Assembly: GCF_020733635.1 (NCBI RefSeq)
Contig: NZ_JAJFZL010000001.1
Coordinates: 3,162,001-3,226,000 of the forward strand
Reading direction: 5' to 3'
DNA: 64,000 nt
Origin: Nocardia spumae
GTDB taxonomy: Bacteria > Actinomycetota > Actinomycetes > Mycobacteriales > Mycobacteriaceae
This document shows positions 40,836 through 49,286 of the stretch, one piece after another. The stretch's first letter is position 1. The number at the start of each line of letters is the position of its first letter. A model generated the notes under the pieces. It made no database searches. It was given only the letters and a program-made list of their open reading frames with translations, and had not been told where the DNA came from. The translations under genes were made by a program, and so were the position numbers.

Positions 40836-41978
40836 TTATCCGGTCAGGACGGCGCCGACGAGTGCGATCGAGGCGACCCACACCGTCGACAGCAGCGCCA
40901 GCACCAGTGGCCGGGGACCGACTCGGCGCAGCGCGGCCACTCGGACCCCGGCGCCGAGTGCGAACATCGCTGCCGTCAGCAGCGCGGTCTGCAGCACCTT
41001 CGCCACATCGAGCACCGATTCGGGCAGCACTCCGGTGGTGCGCAGCGCCGCGCACCCCAGGAATGCGACCACGAACAGCGGGATCAGCGGTGGCCGCTGG
41101 GGACCGCCCTCGGCGTCGTCGCGCCGCCGGACCTGCCATCCGATGACCGCCAGGACGGGCGCAAGCAATACCACGCGGGCCAGTTTGACCACCACCGCGA
41201 CCGTGAGCGCCGTACCGCCGATCGCTCCACCCGTGGCCACCACCTGGGCGACCTCGTGGACGGCACCGCCCGCCCAGATTCCGCTGGTGCGCGCGTCGAG
41301 TCCGAAGACGCCCGACAGCAGAGGTATGACGCCGATCATGACGGTGCCGAACACCACGACCAGTGCGACCGTAGTGAGCAGTTCCTCCTCTTTCGCGTCG
41401 ACGACGCCGTCCACCGCCGCCGCCGCGGCCGCACCGCAGATGGAGAATCCGCAGGCGATCAGCAGCCGCTGCGTCCAGCTCAACCCCAGCAAGCGTCCCA
41501 TCAGCATGGTGCCCGCGATCCCGAGCGCCACGATCGCGACGACGACTACGATCGTGGCCGGGCCCAGCCCGAGGATGTCGGAGAACGTCAGCTGTAAACC
41601 CAGCAGGGCCACTCCCAGTCGCAGCAGCCGTTTGGCCGAGAACTGCAATCCGGGCTGCAGCCGTTGGGGCAGGGATACGCAGTTGGCGAGGATCGCGCCG
41701 ACCAGGATCGCGATGAGCAGCGGGCTGACCGTCGGCACGAATTGGGCGACACCCAGTACCGCGGCCGTCACCACGACGGTCACCGCCAGGCCGGGCACGA
41801 TATCGGCGCCGAGAAGCGATGCCGGCCCGCGCCGGCCGGGTGCGCGTTGCACCGCCGTGCCGGTGCCGGTGTGAACGAGTTCGTCGCCGGTGCCGGGCAC
41901 ATCCGCCGCCGTCGCCGGAGAGTCGCGGCGCGGTTCGTCGGCGGAGGCGTTCGCGCGCGGTGAGTCCAGGCTTGTCAT
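40836..41978 (-). CDS. YeiH family putative sulfate exporter
   Basis: A 380-residue membrane protein with about ten hydrophobic segments after a polar ~50-residue N-terminus. Conserved YeiH features include LLIAILVGAILANC, RLLRLGVALLGLQLTFSDI, FSICGAAAAAAV and GAVHEVAQVVATGG. Members of UPF0324 are proposed to export sulfate or related anions; the substrate is not proven. It is divergent from a LysR gene, the usual arrangement for control in response to sulfur compounds. Confidence 0.88.
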   Translation of the reverse strand: MTSLDSPRANASADEPRRDSPATAADVPGTGDELVHTGTGTAVQRAPGRRGPASLLGADIVPGLAVTVVVTAAVLGVAQFVPTVSPLLIAILVGAILANCVSLPQRLQPGLQFSAKRLLRLGVALLGLQLTFSDILGLGPATIVVVVAIVALGIAGTMLMGRLLGLSWTQRLLIACGFSICGAAAAAAVDGVVDAKEEELLTTVALVVVFGTVMIGVIPLLSGVFGLDARTSGIWAGGAVHEVAQVVATGGAIGGTALTVAVVVKLARVVLLAPVLAVIGWQVRRRDDAEGGPQRPPLIPLFVVAFLGCAALRTTGVLPESVLDVAKVLQTALLTAAMFALGAGVRVAALRRVGPRPLVLALLSTVWVASIALVGAVLTG

Positions 41979-42036
41979 ATCCCATACGGTGCCGCGATCC
42001 GGTCGCCTCCAGTAGTCGCGGAATCGGCATCGCAGA

Positions 42037-42053
42037 CATATCGCAGAGATATG
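42037..42053. promoter_or_regulatory. LysR-type palindrome between yeiH and lysR genes
   Basis: CATATC-GCAGA-GATATG, perfect 6-bp arms with a 5-bp spacer, lies midway between the divergent starts at 41978 and 42082, with CATATG nearby at 42068. This fits a LysR ATAT-containing T-N11-A type recognition site, likely controlling both genes. Confidence 0.6.
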
Positions 42054-42081
42054 GCTATGCGCTTGGGCATATGATTCAGGT

Positions 42082-43005
42082 ATGGCTGCTACTCGACCGG
42101 ACCTGGGCTTTCTCGAACTTCTGGTCGCGATCGACGATCATGGCAGTCTGGGTGCCGCCGCGCGGGCGATCGGCATGGCGCAGCCGAACGCCAGCCGCGC
42201 GGTACGCCAGTGGGAGCATCGCCTCGGCCTGGCATTGCTGCGCCGGTCGCCCCGCGGCTCGACATTGACTCCCGCGGGCACCGTCGTGGTGCATTGGGCG
42301 CGGGAGGTGCTGGCCGATGTGGACCGCTTGCTCGACGCGGCCGCGGCGTTGCGTACCGACCAGGAGGCCGAATTGACCGTGGCGGCCAGTATGACGGTCG
42401 CGGAATGCTTGTTGCCCGGATGGCTGGGCGAATTCCGTCGCGGCCACCCGGAGGTGAAAGTCCACTTGCAGGTGCACAATTCGCGTCAGGTCTGCGATCG
42501 GCTGGTAGCCGGCGACTGCGATCTCGGTTTCGTCGAATCGCCGGCGGTGCCCGACGGTCTGACCCATGTGACGGTGGCGCACGACAGCTTGGTCGTGGTG
42601 GTGCATCCGGATCATCCGTGGGCGCGCCGCCGCAAACCCCTCACCGTGGCCGAACTCGCCGCGACACCGCTGGTGGTGCGCGAACCCGGCTCCGGCACCC
42701 GCAGCACACTCGATGTGGCGCTGGCGGAGTATCCGCGCGCCGAACCACTGCTCGAGCTCGGCAGCGCGGCCGCGATCCGCACCAGTGTGCTCGGCGGTGT
42801 CGGACCGGCGGTGGTCAGTACGCTGGCCGTCGGCGAACAACTCGACCGCGGCGAACTGCGCGCGGTGACCGTCGAGGGACTGGACCTGCGGCGGACATTG
42901 CGCGCGGTGTGGCGCCCGCCGCGCAAGCTCGCCGGCCCCGCCGGAGAGCTGGTGGCCGCCGTCGTCCATCGGCACCGCGACGCCGCCGCGGGAACGTCAC
43001 ACTGA
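42082..43005 (+). CDS. LysR family transcriptional regulator (divergent from yeiH)
   Basis: A 307-residue LysR regulator. HTH: LLVAIDDHGSLGAAARAIGMAQPNASRAVRQWEHRLGLALLRR, then the effector domain with two periplasmic-binding-like lobes (MTVAECLLPGWLGEFRRGHPEV; DLGFVESPAV). It faces the YeiH exporter across 103 nt and probably controls it, perhaps in response to sulfate or thiosulfate; the effector is an inference. It is convergent with the SigF-like gene 17 nt downstream. Confidence 0.92.
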   Translation: MAATRPDLGFLELLVAIDDHGSLGAAARAIGMAQPNASRAVRQWEHRLGLALLRRSPRGSTLTPAGTVVVHWAREVLADVDRLLDAAAALRTDQEAELTVAASMTVAECLLPGWLGEFRRGHPEVKVHLQVHNSRQVCDRLVAGDCDLGFVESPAVPDGLTHVTVAHDSLVVVVHPDHPWARRRKPLTVAELAATPLVVREPGSGTRSTLDVALAEYPRAEPLLELGSAAAIRTSVLGGVGPAVVSTLAVGEQLDRGELRAVTVEGLDLRRTLRAVWRPPRKLAGPAGELVAAVVHRHRDAAAGTSH

Positions 43006-43022
43006 TCCACGTGGTGCCGACT

Positions 43023-43943
43023 TCACTCGCGGGCGCTCTGCTCCCGCAGTCGCGCAAGAGTTTTCGCCAGGATCCGGGAGACGTGCATCTGGGAGATGCC
43101 CATCCGCTGCGCGATCTGGGTCTGGGTCATCGATTCGAAGAACCGCATGGTGAGGATGCGCCGCTCGCGTTCGGGCAGGCCGGCCAGCAGCGGCCGGATC
43201 GCCACATACTCCTCGACCCGGTTGAACTGCGACTCCTCCTCGCCCAGAGTGTCGAGCAGTGATGCCTCGGTATCGCGGCCCACCGAGACGGCATCGATGG
43301 AACTCGGCTGGTAGGCATTGCCGGCGATGACCGCCTGCGTCACCTCGTCGGGGTGGATATCGAGTTCGGCGGCGATCTCCTTGGCGGTGGGCGAGCGGCC
43401 CAGCGACTGGGAGAGCGAGTCGATCGCGGAACCGATGCGCAGATGAGTTTCCTTGACGCGCCGGGGAACCCGCATGGCCCAGGTGTTGTCGCGGAAGTAG
43501 CGGCGTACCTCACCCATGATCGTCGGTACCGCGAAGGACAGGAAGTTCGATCCGCGCGAGACGTCGAAGCGATCCACCGCGTGGACGAGCCCCACGCGGG
43601 CCACCTGGGTGAGATCGTCGAACGGCTCCCCGCGTCCGCTGAACTTGCGAGCGATGTGGTCGGCCAACGGAATGCAGCGGTTGATCAGTTCGTCGCGCAG
43701 TTCACCGCGGCGGTCCTCCCCGGCCTGCGACAGCGCGACGAACAGGGCGTTCACATCGTCGTAGCCGGAAACGGAGCTGGTGACCTCGGCGACCTCATCG
43801 GCGTTGTCGGTCTCTTCGGTCTCCTTGGCGGAGTCCGAACCGGTGGGTCGGTCGGCGCCGTTGTCCTCCGGTGGTCCGCTCGCGGCCGTACTCGCCGTGT
43901 CCGCGGCCGCGTCGGCCTCGAACACGTTGTCTTCGTCGACCAC
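43023..43943 (-). CDS. sigF: SigB/SigF-type RNA polymerase sigma factor
   Basis: A 306-residue sigma factor. A ~60-residue acidic Ala/Thr-rich N-terminal stretch is followed by region 2 (FDDLTQVARVGLVHAVDRFDVSRGSNFLSFAVPTIMGEVRRYF), region 3 and region 4 (MTQTQIAQRMGISQMHVSRILAKTLARLR), a SigF-class profile used in stress and stationary-phase responses. GTG 43943 shares its G with the stop of the anti-sigma gene (TAGTG), so the two are coupled, giving the rsbW-sigF order of mycobacteria. It is expected to be held inactive by that protein. Confidence 0.9.
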   Translation of the reverse strand: MVDEDNVFEADAAADTASTAASGPPEDNGADRPTGSDSAKETEETDNADEVAEVTSSVSGYDDVNALFVALSQAGEDRRGELRDELINRCIPLADHIARKFSGRGEPFDDLTQVARVGLVHAVDRFDVSRGSNFLSFAVPTIMGEVRRYFRDNTWAMRVPRRVKETHLRIGSAIDSLSQSLGRSPTAKEIAAELDIHPDEVTQAVIAGNAYQPSSIDAVSVGRDTEASLLDTLGEEESQFNRVEEYVAIRPLLAGLPERERRILTMRFFESMTQTQIAQRMGISQMHVSRILAKTLARLREQSARE

Positions 43944-44356
43944 TACGCTTTCCCCCGGACCCGCCGAAATTCCACGACCGTCGGGTAGCCGGAAATCGCT
44001 GAATCGTAGGGGTCCTGCGTGACCTCGATCCCGTCGGTCAGGGTGCGCAGCACGTGCCAGCCGAAGCTGCGCTGATCGGGCAGCTGCGAGGAGGCCGCGA
44101 TCCCGGCCACGCGCACGACGAGATCGGTGTCGCCGACGGTGAACCGGCACTGCAGAGTGGTCCCCGGCATGGCGAGCTCGATCAGAGTGGAGCAGGTCTC
44201 GTCGACAGCCAGCCGGATGTCGGCGACCTCGTCGAGCGTGAAATCACTGAGCAGAACCAGTGTTTCGGCCAATCCGCGCACGATCGGCAATTGCGACACC
44301 GTGGCCGCGACTCCGATTTCGACGGGTGTGCTGCGCAGTCCCTCTTCAGCCGACAT
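43943..44356 (-). CDS. rsbW: Anti-sigma factor, RsbW/UsfX-like
   Basis: A 137-residue protein with the HATPase_c (Bergerat) fold of anti-sigma factors: [16 protein letters not shown] is in the N-box place and [17 protein letters not shown] near the C-terminus. The N-box Asn of RsbW (ExxxN) is not present and a clear DxGxG box is not visible, so ATP binding or kinase activity is doubtful. It probably sequesters the sigma factor encoded next, released by an anti-anti-sigma or other signal. ATG 44356 is chosen; longer starts are possible. Confidence 0.82.
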   Translation of the reverse strand: MSAEEGLRSTPVEIGVAATVSQLPIVRGLAETLVLLSDFTLDEVADIRLAVDETCSTLIELAMPGTTLQCRFTVGDTDLVVRVAGIAASSQLPDQRSFGWHVLRTLTDGIEVTQDPYDSAISGYPTVVEFRRVRGKA

Positions 44357-44375
44357 GTTGATCACCCTAAGCAGG

Positions 44376-44400
44376 CTACCCAACTTCGCGGCGGACAACC
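44376..44400 (-). promoter_or_regulatory. Candidate SigF-dependent promoter for rsbW-sigF
   Basis: On the minus strand GGTTGT and GGGTAG are separated by 13 bp (14 from GTTG), resembling the SigF consensus GTTT-N15-17-GGGTAT, though the -35 is weak and the spacing short. It is about 20 nt upstream of the anti-sigma ATG. It would make the operon self-activating, as in mycobacteria. Confidence 0.4.
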
Positions 44401-44449
44401 GTCGACTGTCCTGAATTCCGGTGTGAGCGACCCAGTACACTCACGCGCT

Positions 44450-45154
44450 GTGTCCACCTCGAATCACCAGTTCCACCGGCCGTCGCCGATGATCGCACCG
44501 TCCATCCTGTCCGCCGATTTCGCCCGTCTCGCGGAAGAGGTGCGGGCCGTCGAGGGTGCGGATTGGCTGCATGTCGATGTGATGGACAACCACTTCGTGC
44601 CGAATCTGACGCTCGGCCTGCCGGTGGTGCAGAGCCTGCTCAACACTACCGACGTCCCGCTGGACTGCCATCTGATGATCGAGGATCCGGGCCGCTGGGC
44701 GCCGCCGTACGCGGAGGCGGGTGCTTACAACGTGACCTTCCACGCGGAAGCGACCGACGATCCGGTCGCGGTGGCCCGCGATATCCACGCGGCCGGCGCC
44801 AAGGCCGGACTGTCGGTGAAGCCGAACACCCCGATCGAGCCGTATCTGGAGATCCTGCGCAACTTCGACACCCTGCTGGTCATGAGTGTCGAGCCGGGCT
44901 TCGGCGGCCAATCCTTCATCCCGCATGTCCTGGACAAGGCGCGGGCGGTACGCCGGCTTGTCGACAGCGGTGAATTGCGCTTGGTCGTCGAGATCGACGG
45001 CGGCATCAATATGGACACCATCGAGGCGGCTGCCGAAGCGGGCGTGGACTGTTTCGTCGCCGGCTCCGCGGTCTACGGCACACCGGACCCCGCCGCGACC
45101 GTGGAAGCCTTGCGCCAGAGGGCTATTGCGAGCGAGCAGGCGGCTCGGCGCTGA
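44450..45154 (+). CDS. rpe: Ribulose-phosphate 3-epimerase
   Basis: A 234-residue TIM-barrel enzyme interconverting ribulose 5-phosphate and xylulose 5-phosphate. Motifs are [52 protein letters not shown] and [14 protein letters not shown] 44450 lies 8 nt after TACACT (44436-44441), a possible -10, suggesting a leaderless mRNA; MIAPSIL (ATG 44490) is an alternative start. It overlaps the next convergent gene by 32 nt at the 3' end. rpe precedes the rib genes in mycobacteria too. Confidence 0.95.
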   Translation: MSTSNHQFHRPSPMIAPSILSADFARLAEEVRAVEGADWLHVDVMDNHFVPNLTLGLPVVQSLLNTTDVPLDCHLMIEDPGRWAPPYAEAGAYNVTFHAEATDDPVAVARDIHAAGAKAGLSVKPNTPIEPYLEILRNFDTLLVMSVEPGFGGQSFIPHVLDKARAVRRLVDSGELRLVVEIDGGINMDTIEAAAEAGVDCFVAGSAVYGTPDPAATVEALRQRAIASEQAARR

Positions 45155-45593
45155 GCCGAGCGGCCTCCACGACGGCGGCCATCGGCACCACCGCCTCGAG
45201 GTGGTCGGGCGTCTGCACCCAGATCCGGTAGCCGGTCCGCTCGTCCTCGGCCGACGGCAGCACCACCTGACTGCCGGTGCACGCGACGGTCGTATAGAGG
45301 CGGAACAGTTCGGCCGCAACGGTTGTGCTGACCGCGGCCGTGCGGGCGGGACCGGTGATGAAGGTCCAGCGCCGGGCGCGTGGATGGTGGACCACCGGCG
45401 TCACCAGTCCGGACTGGGTGAGTTGGCGCAGGACGCGCTCGCCGAGGTCGGCCGGCATGGTGACGGCGCCGAATTGCCGGCCGATGTCGAGCACGATGTG
45501 CTGGGAGGCGTCGTCCACCGCCGCGGGCAGATGAAAGACGCGCCGATACCGCTCGCAACGATCGGTCAGAGACGTATCGATCACTGTGGTCAC
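45123..45593 (-). CDS. Uncharacterised 156-residue protein
   Basis: A soluble protein with no family that I recognise. It has a run of Thr/Val/Leu-rich alternation ([20 protein letters not shown]) and the segment [24 protein letters not shown], compatible with a small alpha/beta fold, and no signal or TM helix. It is convergent with rpe, overlapping it by 32 nt. It occupies the place where M. tuberculosis carries ribG, but shows no deaminase or reductase signature, so it is not a RibD remnant. Function unknown. Confidence 0.6.
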   Translation of the reverse strand: MTTVIDTSLTDRCERYRRVFHLPAAVDDASQHIVLDIGRQFGAVTMPADLGERVLRQLTQSGLVTPVVHHPRARRWTFITGPARTAAVSTTVAAELFRLYTTVACTGSQVVLPSAEDERTGYRIWVQTPDHLEAVVPMAAVVEAARLSAEPPARSQ

Positions 45594-46172
45594 GCCGCAC
45601 CCCCAAGAGTGTTGTTGTCCAACCTGGATCAGACCCGCACGGGCCTATCCTTCCGGATGTCGTCAGAACGCGATGCAGAAAACGCGCACGAGACCGAAAC
45701 GTGCGCGGTAGTGAACTGTTGGAATCAACTGCATAACAATATTGCTACCGAATCCGCTATCGCGCAAGCGTCGGGGTTGAATTCGCAGGCAGGTGGGTAA
45801 CAGGTCGAATTCATTCGTGATTTTCGAATGGAATATCCGGATATGCGGTTCGCCACCGGGTCTTTTCGATTCATCGATTTCGGAATTCGGATTCCTATTA
45901 CGCGTGAAGGCCCGATATCGGCGGGCAACACGAGATCCACGGTTCCTCCTCTCGGCGCGCCGCGGGCGAGTTGCCGGGTTCGCGGCGGTTTTCCGGTCCG
46001 GCGGTCTCGAATGCCGGGTTGTGTCCGGTCGGTGGGACGGCCGGATTTTTTCTGCTACAGCGCGTCGTTAGTCTGATGACAGTGCGGCCCGCCGGGGAAT
46101 ACAGCGGGCGGCTGCCACCGTTTGCGCTATCGGACGCCCGTGCGGAGGGCGCCGGGTGACAGGAGACTTTGG
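45594..46172. other. 579-nt intergenic region before riboflavin synthase gene
   Basis: The stretch from about 45,690 to 45,910 is visibly richer in A/T than its surroundings. It contains a perfect 12-bp palindrome ATATCCGGATAT (45833-45844) and a hairpin CATTCG/CGAATG (45812-45830). Frames through it are short and without good start context (one of 92 codons at 45793 looks accidental). No FMN riboswitch sequence is seen. It probably carries the promoters for the unknown gene on its left and riboflavin synthase on its right. Confidence 0.55.
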
Positions 46173-46793
46173 ATGTTCACAGGCATCGTCGAGGAACTGG
46201 GTGAGATCGTCGCCGCCGAGCGGTCCGCCGATGCGGCCCGGCTGACGATTCGCGGGGCGCTGGTGACCTCCGATGCCGGTCACGGGGATTCCATCGCGGT
46301 CAACGGCGTGTGCCTGACCGTGGTCGACGTGGTCGACGGCAACAGCTTCACCACCGATGTGATGGGTGAGACCCTCAATCGCTCCGGCATCGGCAAACTC
46401 GACATCGGCTCGAAGGTGAATCTGGAGCGCGCCGCCGCGGTCAACAGCCGTCTGGGCGGACATATCGTGCAGGGGCATGTCGACGGCACCGGCGTGGTGC
46501 TGTCCCGTACCCCCTCCGACAACTGGGAGGTGGTGCGAATCTCGTTGCCCGACAACCTCGCACGCTACGTGGTGGAGAAAGGTTCGATCACCGTCGACGG
46601 CATCTCGCTCACCGTCTCCGGTATCGGTGTCGACGAGTCCGGTGAACCCGGTCATCGCGACTGGTTCGAGGTCTCCCTGATTCCCACCACCCGCGAGCTC
46701 ACCACCCTGGGTACCGCCCCCGACGGCGCCACCGTGAACCTGGAGGTCGACATCATCGCCAAATACGTAGAACGACTCCAGCAGCGCGGTTAG
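46173..46793 (+). CDS. ribC: Riboflavin synthase alpha subunit
   Basis: A 206-residue enzyme dismutating two 6,7-dimethyl-8-ribityllumazine molecules into riboflavin. It starts MFTGIVEELG, the family's invariant N-terminus, and has duplicated lumazine-binding domains (GDSIAVNGVCLTV; GSITVDGISLTV; GGHIVQGHVDGTG). ATG 46173 has AGGAGA upstream. The gene is the first of the rib set here, 189 nt before ribBA and far from any ribD. Confidence 0.96.
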   Translation: MFTGIVEELGEIVAAERSADAARLTIRGALVTSDAGHGDSIAVNGVCLTVVDVVDGNSFTTDVMGETLNRSGIGKLDIGSKVNLERAAAVNSRLGGHIVQGHVDGTGVVLSRTPSDNWEVVRISLPDNLARYVVEKGSITVDGISLTVSGIGVDESGEPGHRDWFEVSLIPTTRELTTLGTAPDGATVNLEVDIIAKYVERLQQRG

Positions 46794-46798
46794 CGCCG

Positions 46799-46814
46799 GG
46801 CCGCCACGGCGGCC
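46799..46814 (+). terminator. Hairpin after riboflavin synthase gene
   Basis: A perfect stem GGCCGCC/GGCGGCC with a 2-nt AC loop begins 5 nt after the ribC stop. It may terminate or attenuate transcription before ribBA; no T-run follows (CGAACGAAAACAC), so this is uncertain. Confidence 0.4.
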
Positions 46815-46982
46815 GAACGAAAACACACACGGGTGCACCCGAGTCGCACATGTTCAGCCTCACTCGAATCGTCCACAGTTCCCGTTCCGGGCCCACGGGG
46901 CCGAGAACATGCCGGAGCGAAGCGCAGGCCGACAACCCAGTAGGCTCGAGTCGCACCTATTCCGAGATGGAGCACAGCAGAC

Positions 46983-48233
46983 GTGACCAGGTTCGACACC
47001 ATCGAGCGCGCAGTCGCCGATATCGCCGCCGGTAAAGCCGTCGTCGTCGTCGACGACGAGGGCCGGGAGAACGAGGGCGACCTCATCTTCGCCGCGGAGA
47101 AGGCAACCCCCGAGCTGGTGGCTTTCATGATTCGATACACCTCCGGCTACATCTGCGTGCCGTTGACCGGTTCGGACTGCGATCGCCTCGGCCTGCCGCC
47201 GATGTACTCGATGAACCAGGACAAGCACGGTACCGCGTACACGGTGTCGGTGGACGCGCGCGAGGGCATCAGCACCGGTATCTCGGCAGCGGACCGCGCC
47301 ACGACCATGCGATTGCTCGCCGACCCGGCGGCGCGTGCCGACGATTTCACCCGGCCCGGCCACGTGGTGCCGCTGCGGGCCAAGGACGGTGGAGTGCTGC
47401 GTCGCCCGGGGCATACCGAGGCGGCCGTGGACCTGGCTCGGATGGCGGGACTGGGTCCGGCGGGTGTGATCTGCGAGATCGTGAGCCAGAAGAACGAGGG
47501 CGATATGGCCCGCACCGAGGAGTTGCGGGTCTTCGCCGATGAGCACGAGCTGGCGCTGATCTCGATCGCGGACATGATCGCCTGGCGGCGCAAGCACGAG
47601 AAGCAGGTGGAGCGGATCGCGGAGGCGCGCATCCCCACCAAATACGGCGAATTCAAGGCCGTGGGCTACAAGAGCATCTACGACGATGTCGAGCATGTGG
47701 CGCTGGTGCGCGGTGATCTGAGCGTCGGCAACGGTGACGATGTGCTGGTGCGGGTGCATTCGGAATGCCTCACCGGTGATGTCTTCGGATCGCTGCGCTG
47801 TGATTGCGGCCCGCAATTGGACGCGGCCATGGAAATGGTCGCCGCCGAGGGGCGCGGAGTGGTGCTGTACATGCGTGGCCACGAGGGCCGCGGTATCGGT
47901 TTGATGCACAAGCTGCAGGCCTATCAGCTGCAGGATTCCGGTCACGACACCGTCGACGCGAATATCGAGCTGGGATTGCCCGCCGACGCGCGCGACTACG
48001 GGACCGGGGCGCAGATCCTCGTGGATCTGGGCATCGAATCGATGCGGTTGCTGACCAATAATCCGGCCAAGCGGGTCGGTCTCGACGGCTACGGGCTGAG
48101 TATCACCGACCGGGTGCCGATGCCGGTGCGGGCCAATGCCGAGAACCTGCGCTATCTGCGTACCAAGCGGGATCGGATGGGCCACGATCTGGTGGGTCTC
48201 GACGATCTGGATCTCGGCGAGACGGCGCAGTAA
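46983..48233 (+). CDS. ribBA: Bifunctional DHBP synthase / GTP cyclohydrolase II
   Basis: A 416-residue bifunctional enzyme. The RibB half contains [14 protein letters not shown] and [11 protein letters not shown] and makes 3,4-dihydroxy-2-butanone 4-phosphate. The RibA half has [21 protein letters not shown] (zinc cysteines) and [12 protein letters not shown] and opens GTP. Together they supply both precursors of riboflavin. GTG 46983 opens 3 nt after CAGCAGAC and gives the normal N-terminus. The product is complete and is followed by ribH after 63 nt. Confidence 0.97.
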   Translation: MTRFDTIERAVADIAAGKAVVVVDDEGRENEGDLIFAAEKATPELVAFMIRYTSGYICVPLTGSDCDRLGLPPMYSMNQDKHGTAYTVSVDAREGISTGISAADRATTMRLLADPAARADDFTRPGHVVPLRAKDGGVLRRPGHTEAAVDLARMAGLGPAGVICEIVSQKNEGDMARTEELRVFADEHELALISIADMIAWRRKHEKQVERIAEARIPTKYGEFKAVGYKSIYDDVEHVALVRGDLSVGNGDDVLVRVHSECLTGDVFGSLRCDCGPQLDAAMEMVAAEGRGVVLYMRGHEGRGIGLMHKLQAYQLQDSGHDTVDANIELGLPADARDYGTGAQILVDLGIESMRLLTNNPAKRVGLDGYGLSITDRVPMPVRANAENLRYLRTKRDRMGHDLVGLDDLDLGETAQ

Positions 48234-48776
<543 letters not shown>

Positions 48777-48780
48777 CGCG

Positions 48781-49281
48781 ATGTCTCCGGCCGTTCATCT
48801 GTTCAAGCGCGGTTCGCAACCGGGCGCGCAGGCGTCGCGGTGGGATCTCGAGGTGCGGCCGCGGCGGGCGGTGCGCACCGCCCGCATCGTGGCGGCGGTG
48901 ATCGCGGTGCTGTTCATCCTCGCCGGTGTGCTGTCGAGCAATTCCGCGACCGGGGTCAACTTCCGTGGCGCGGATCAGGTGGCGATCATCTGTTTCGGGC
49001 TGCTGCTCGCGGGCGCGGTCCTGCTGCTCACGCGGCCCCGTGTGCGGGTCGGTCCGCAGGGTGTGGTTGTTCGTAACATCCTGGGCGACAACGAGTTCGG
49101 CTGGTCCGATATTCGTGGCATCTCGATTCCGGACAAGAAGGCATGGGCCCGGCTGGAGCTGGCGGGCGACGAATACGTGCCGATGCTGGCGATCCGGGTC
49201 AACGACAAGGATCATGCCGCGCGGGCGATGGATCGTTTCCGCGAGCTGGGCGCGAAATACACCGCCGCACCGGGCGACTGA
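48781..49281 (+). CDS. PH domain membrane protein after ribH
   Basis: A 166-residue protein with two transmembrane segments (IVAAVIAVLFILAGVL and VAIICFGLLLAGAVLLL) and a C-terminal bacterial PH-like domain (VRVGPQGVVVRNILGDNEFGWSDIRGISIPD). The counterpart in M. tuberculosis (Rv1417) also follows ribH. Role unknown; the tight 4-nt spacing argues for co-expression with riboflavin enzymes. Confidence 0.85.
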   Translation: MSPAVHLFKRGSQPGAQASRWDLEVRPRRAVRTARIVAAVIAVLFILAGVLSSNSATGVNFRGADQVAIICFGLLLAGAVLLLTRPRVRVGPQGVVVRNILGDNEFGWSDIRGISIPDKKAWARLELAGDEYVPMLAIRVNDKDHAARAMDRFRELGAKYTAAPGD

Positions 49282-49286
49282 TCGTT

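Noticed and set aside
40798-42039. 413-codon minus-strand frame overlapping the YeiH gene
   Set aside because: The alternative frame (with YeiH motifs and transmembrane segments) is clearly the real gene.
45793-46071. 92-codon ORF in the spacer before riboflavin synthase
   Set aside because: No ribosome site, mixed codon bias, no recognisable motif and overlaps palindromes; likely chance.
46030-46172. FMN riboswitch before riboflavin synthase
   Set aside because: No match to the conserved RFN blocks (for example AGGGGC...GGCGGT) could be found.
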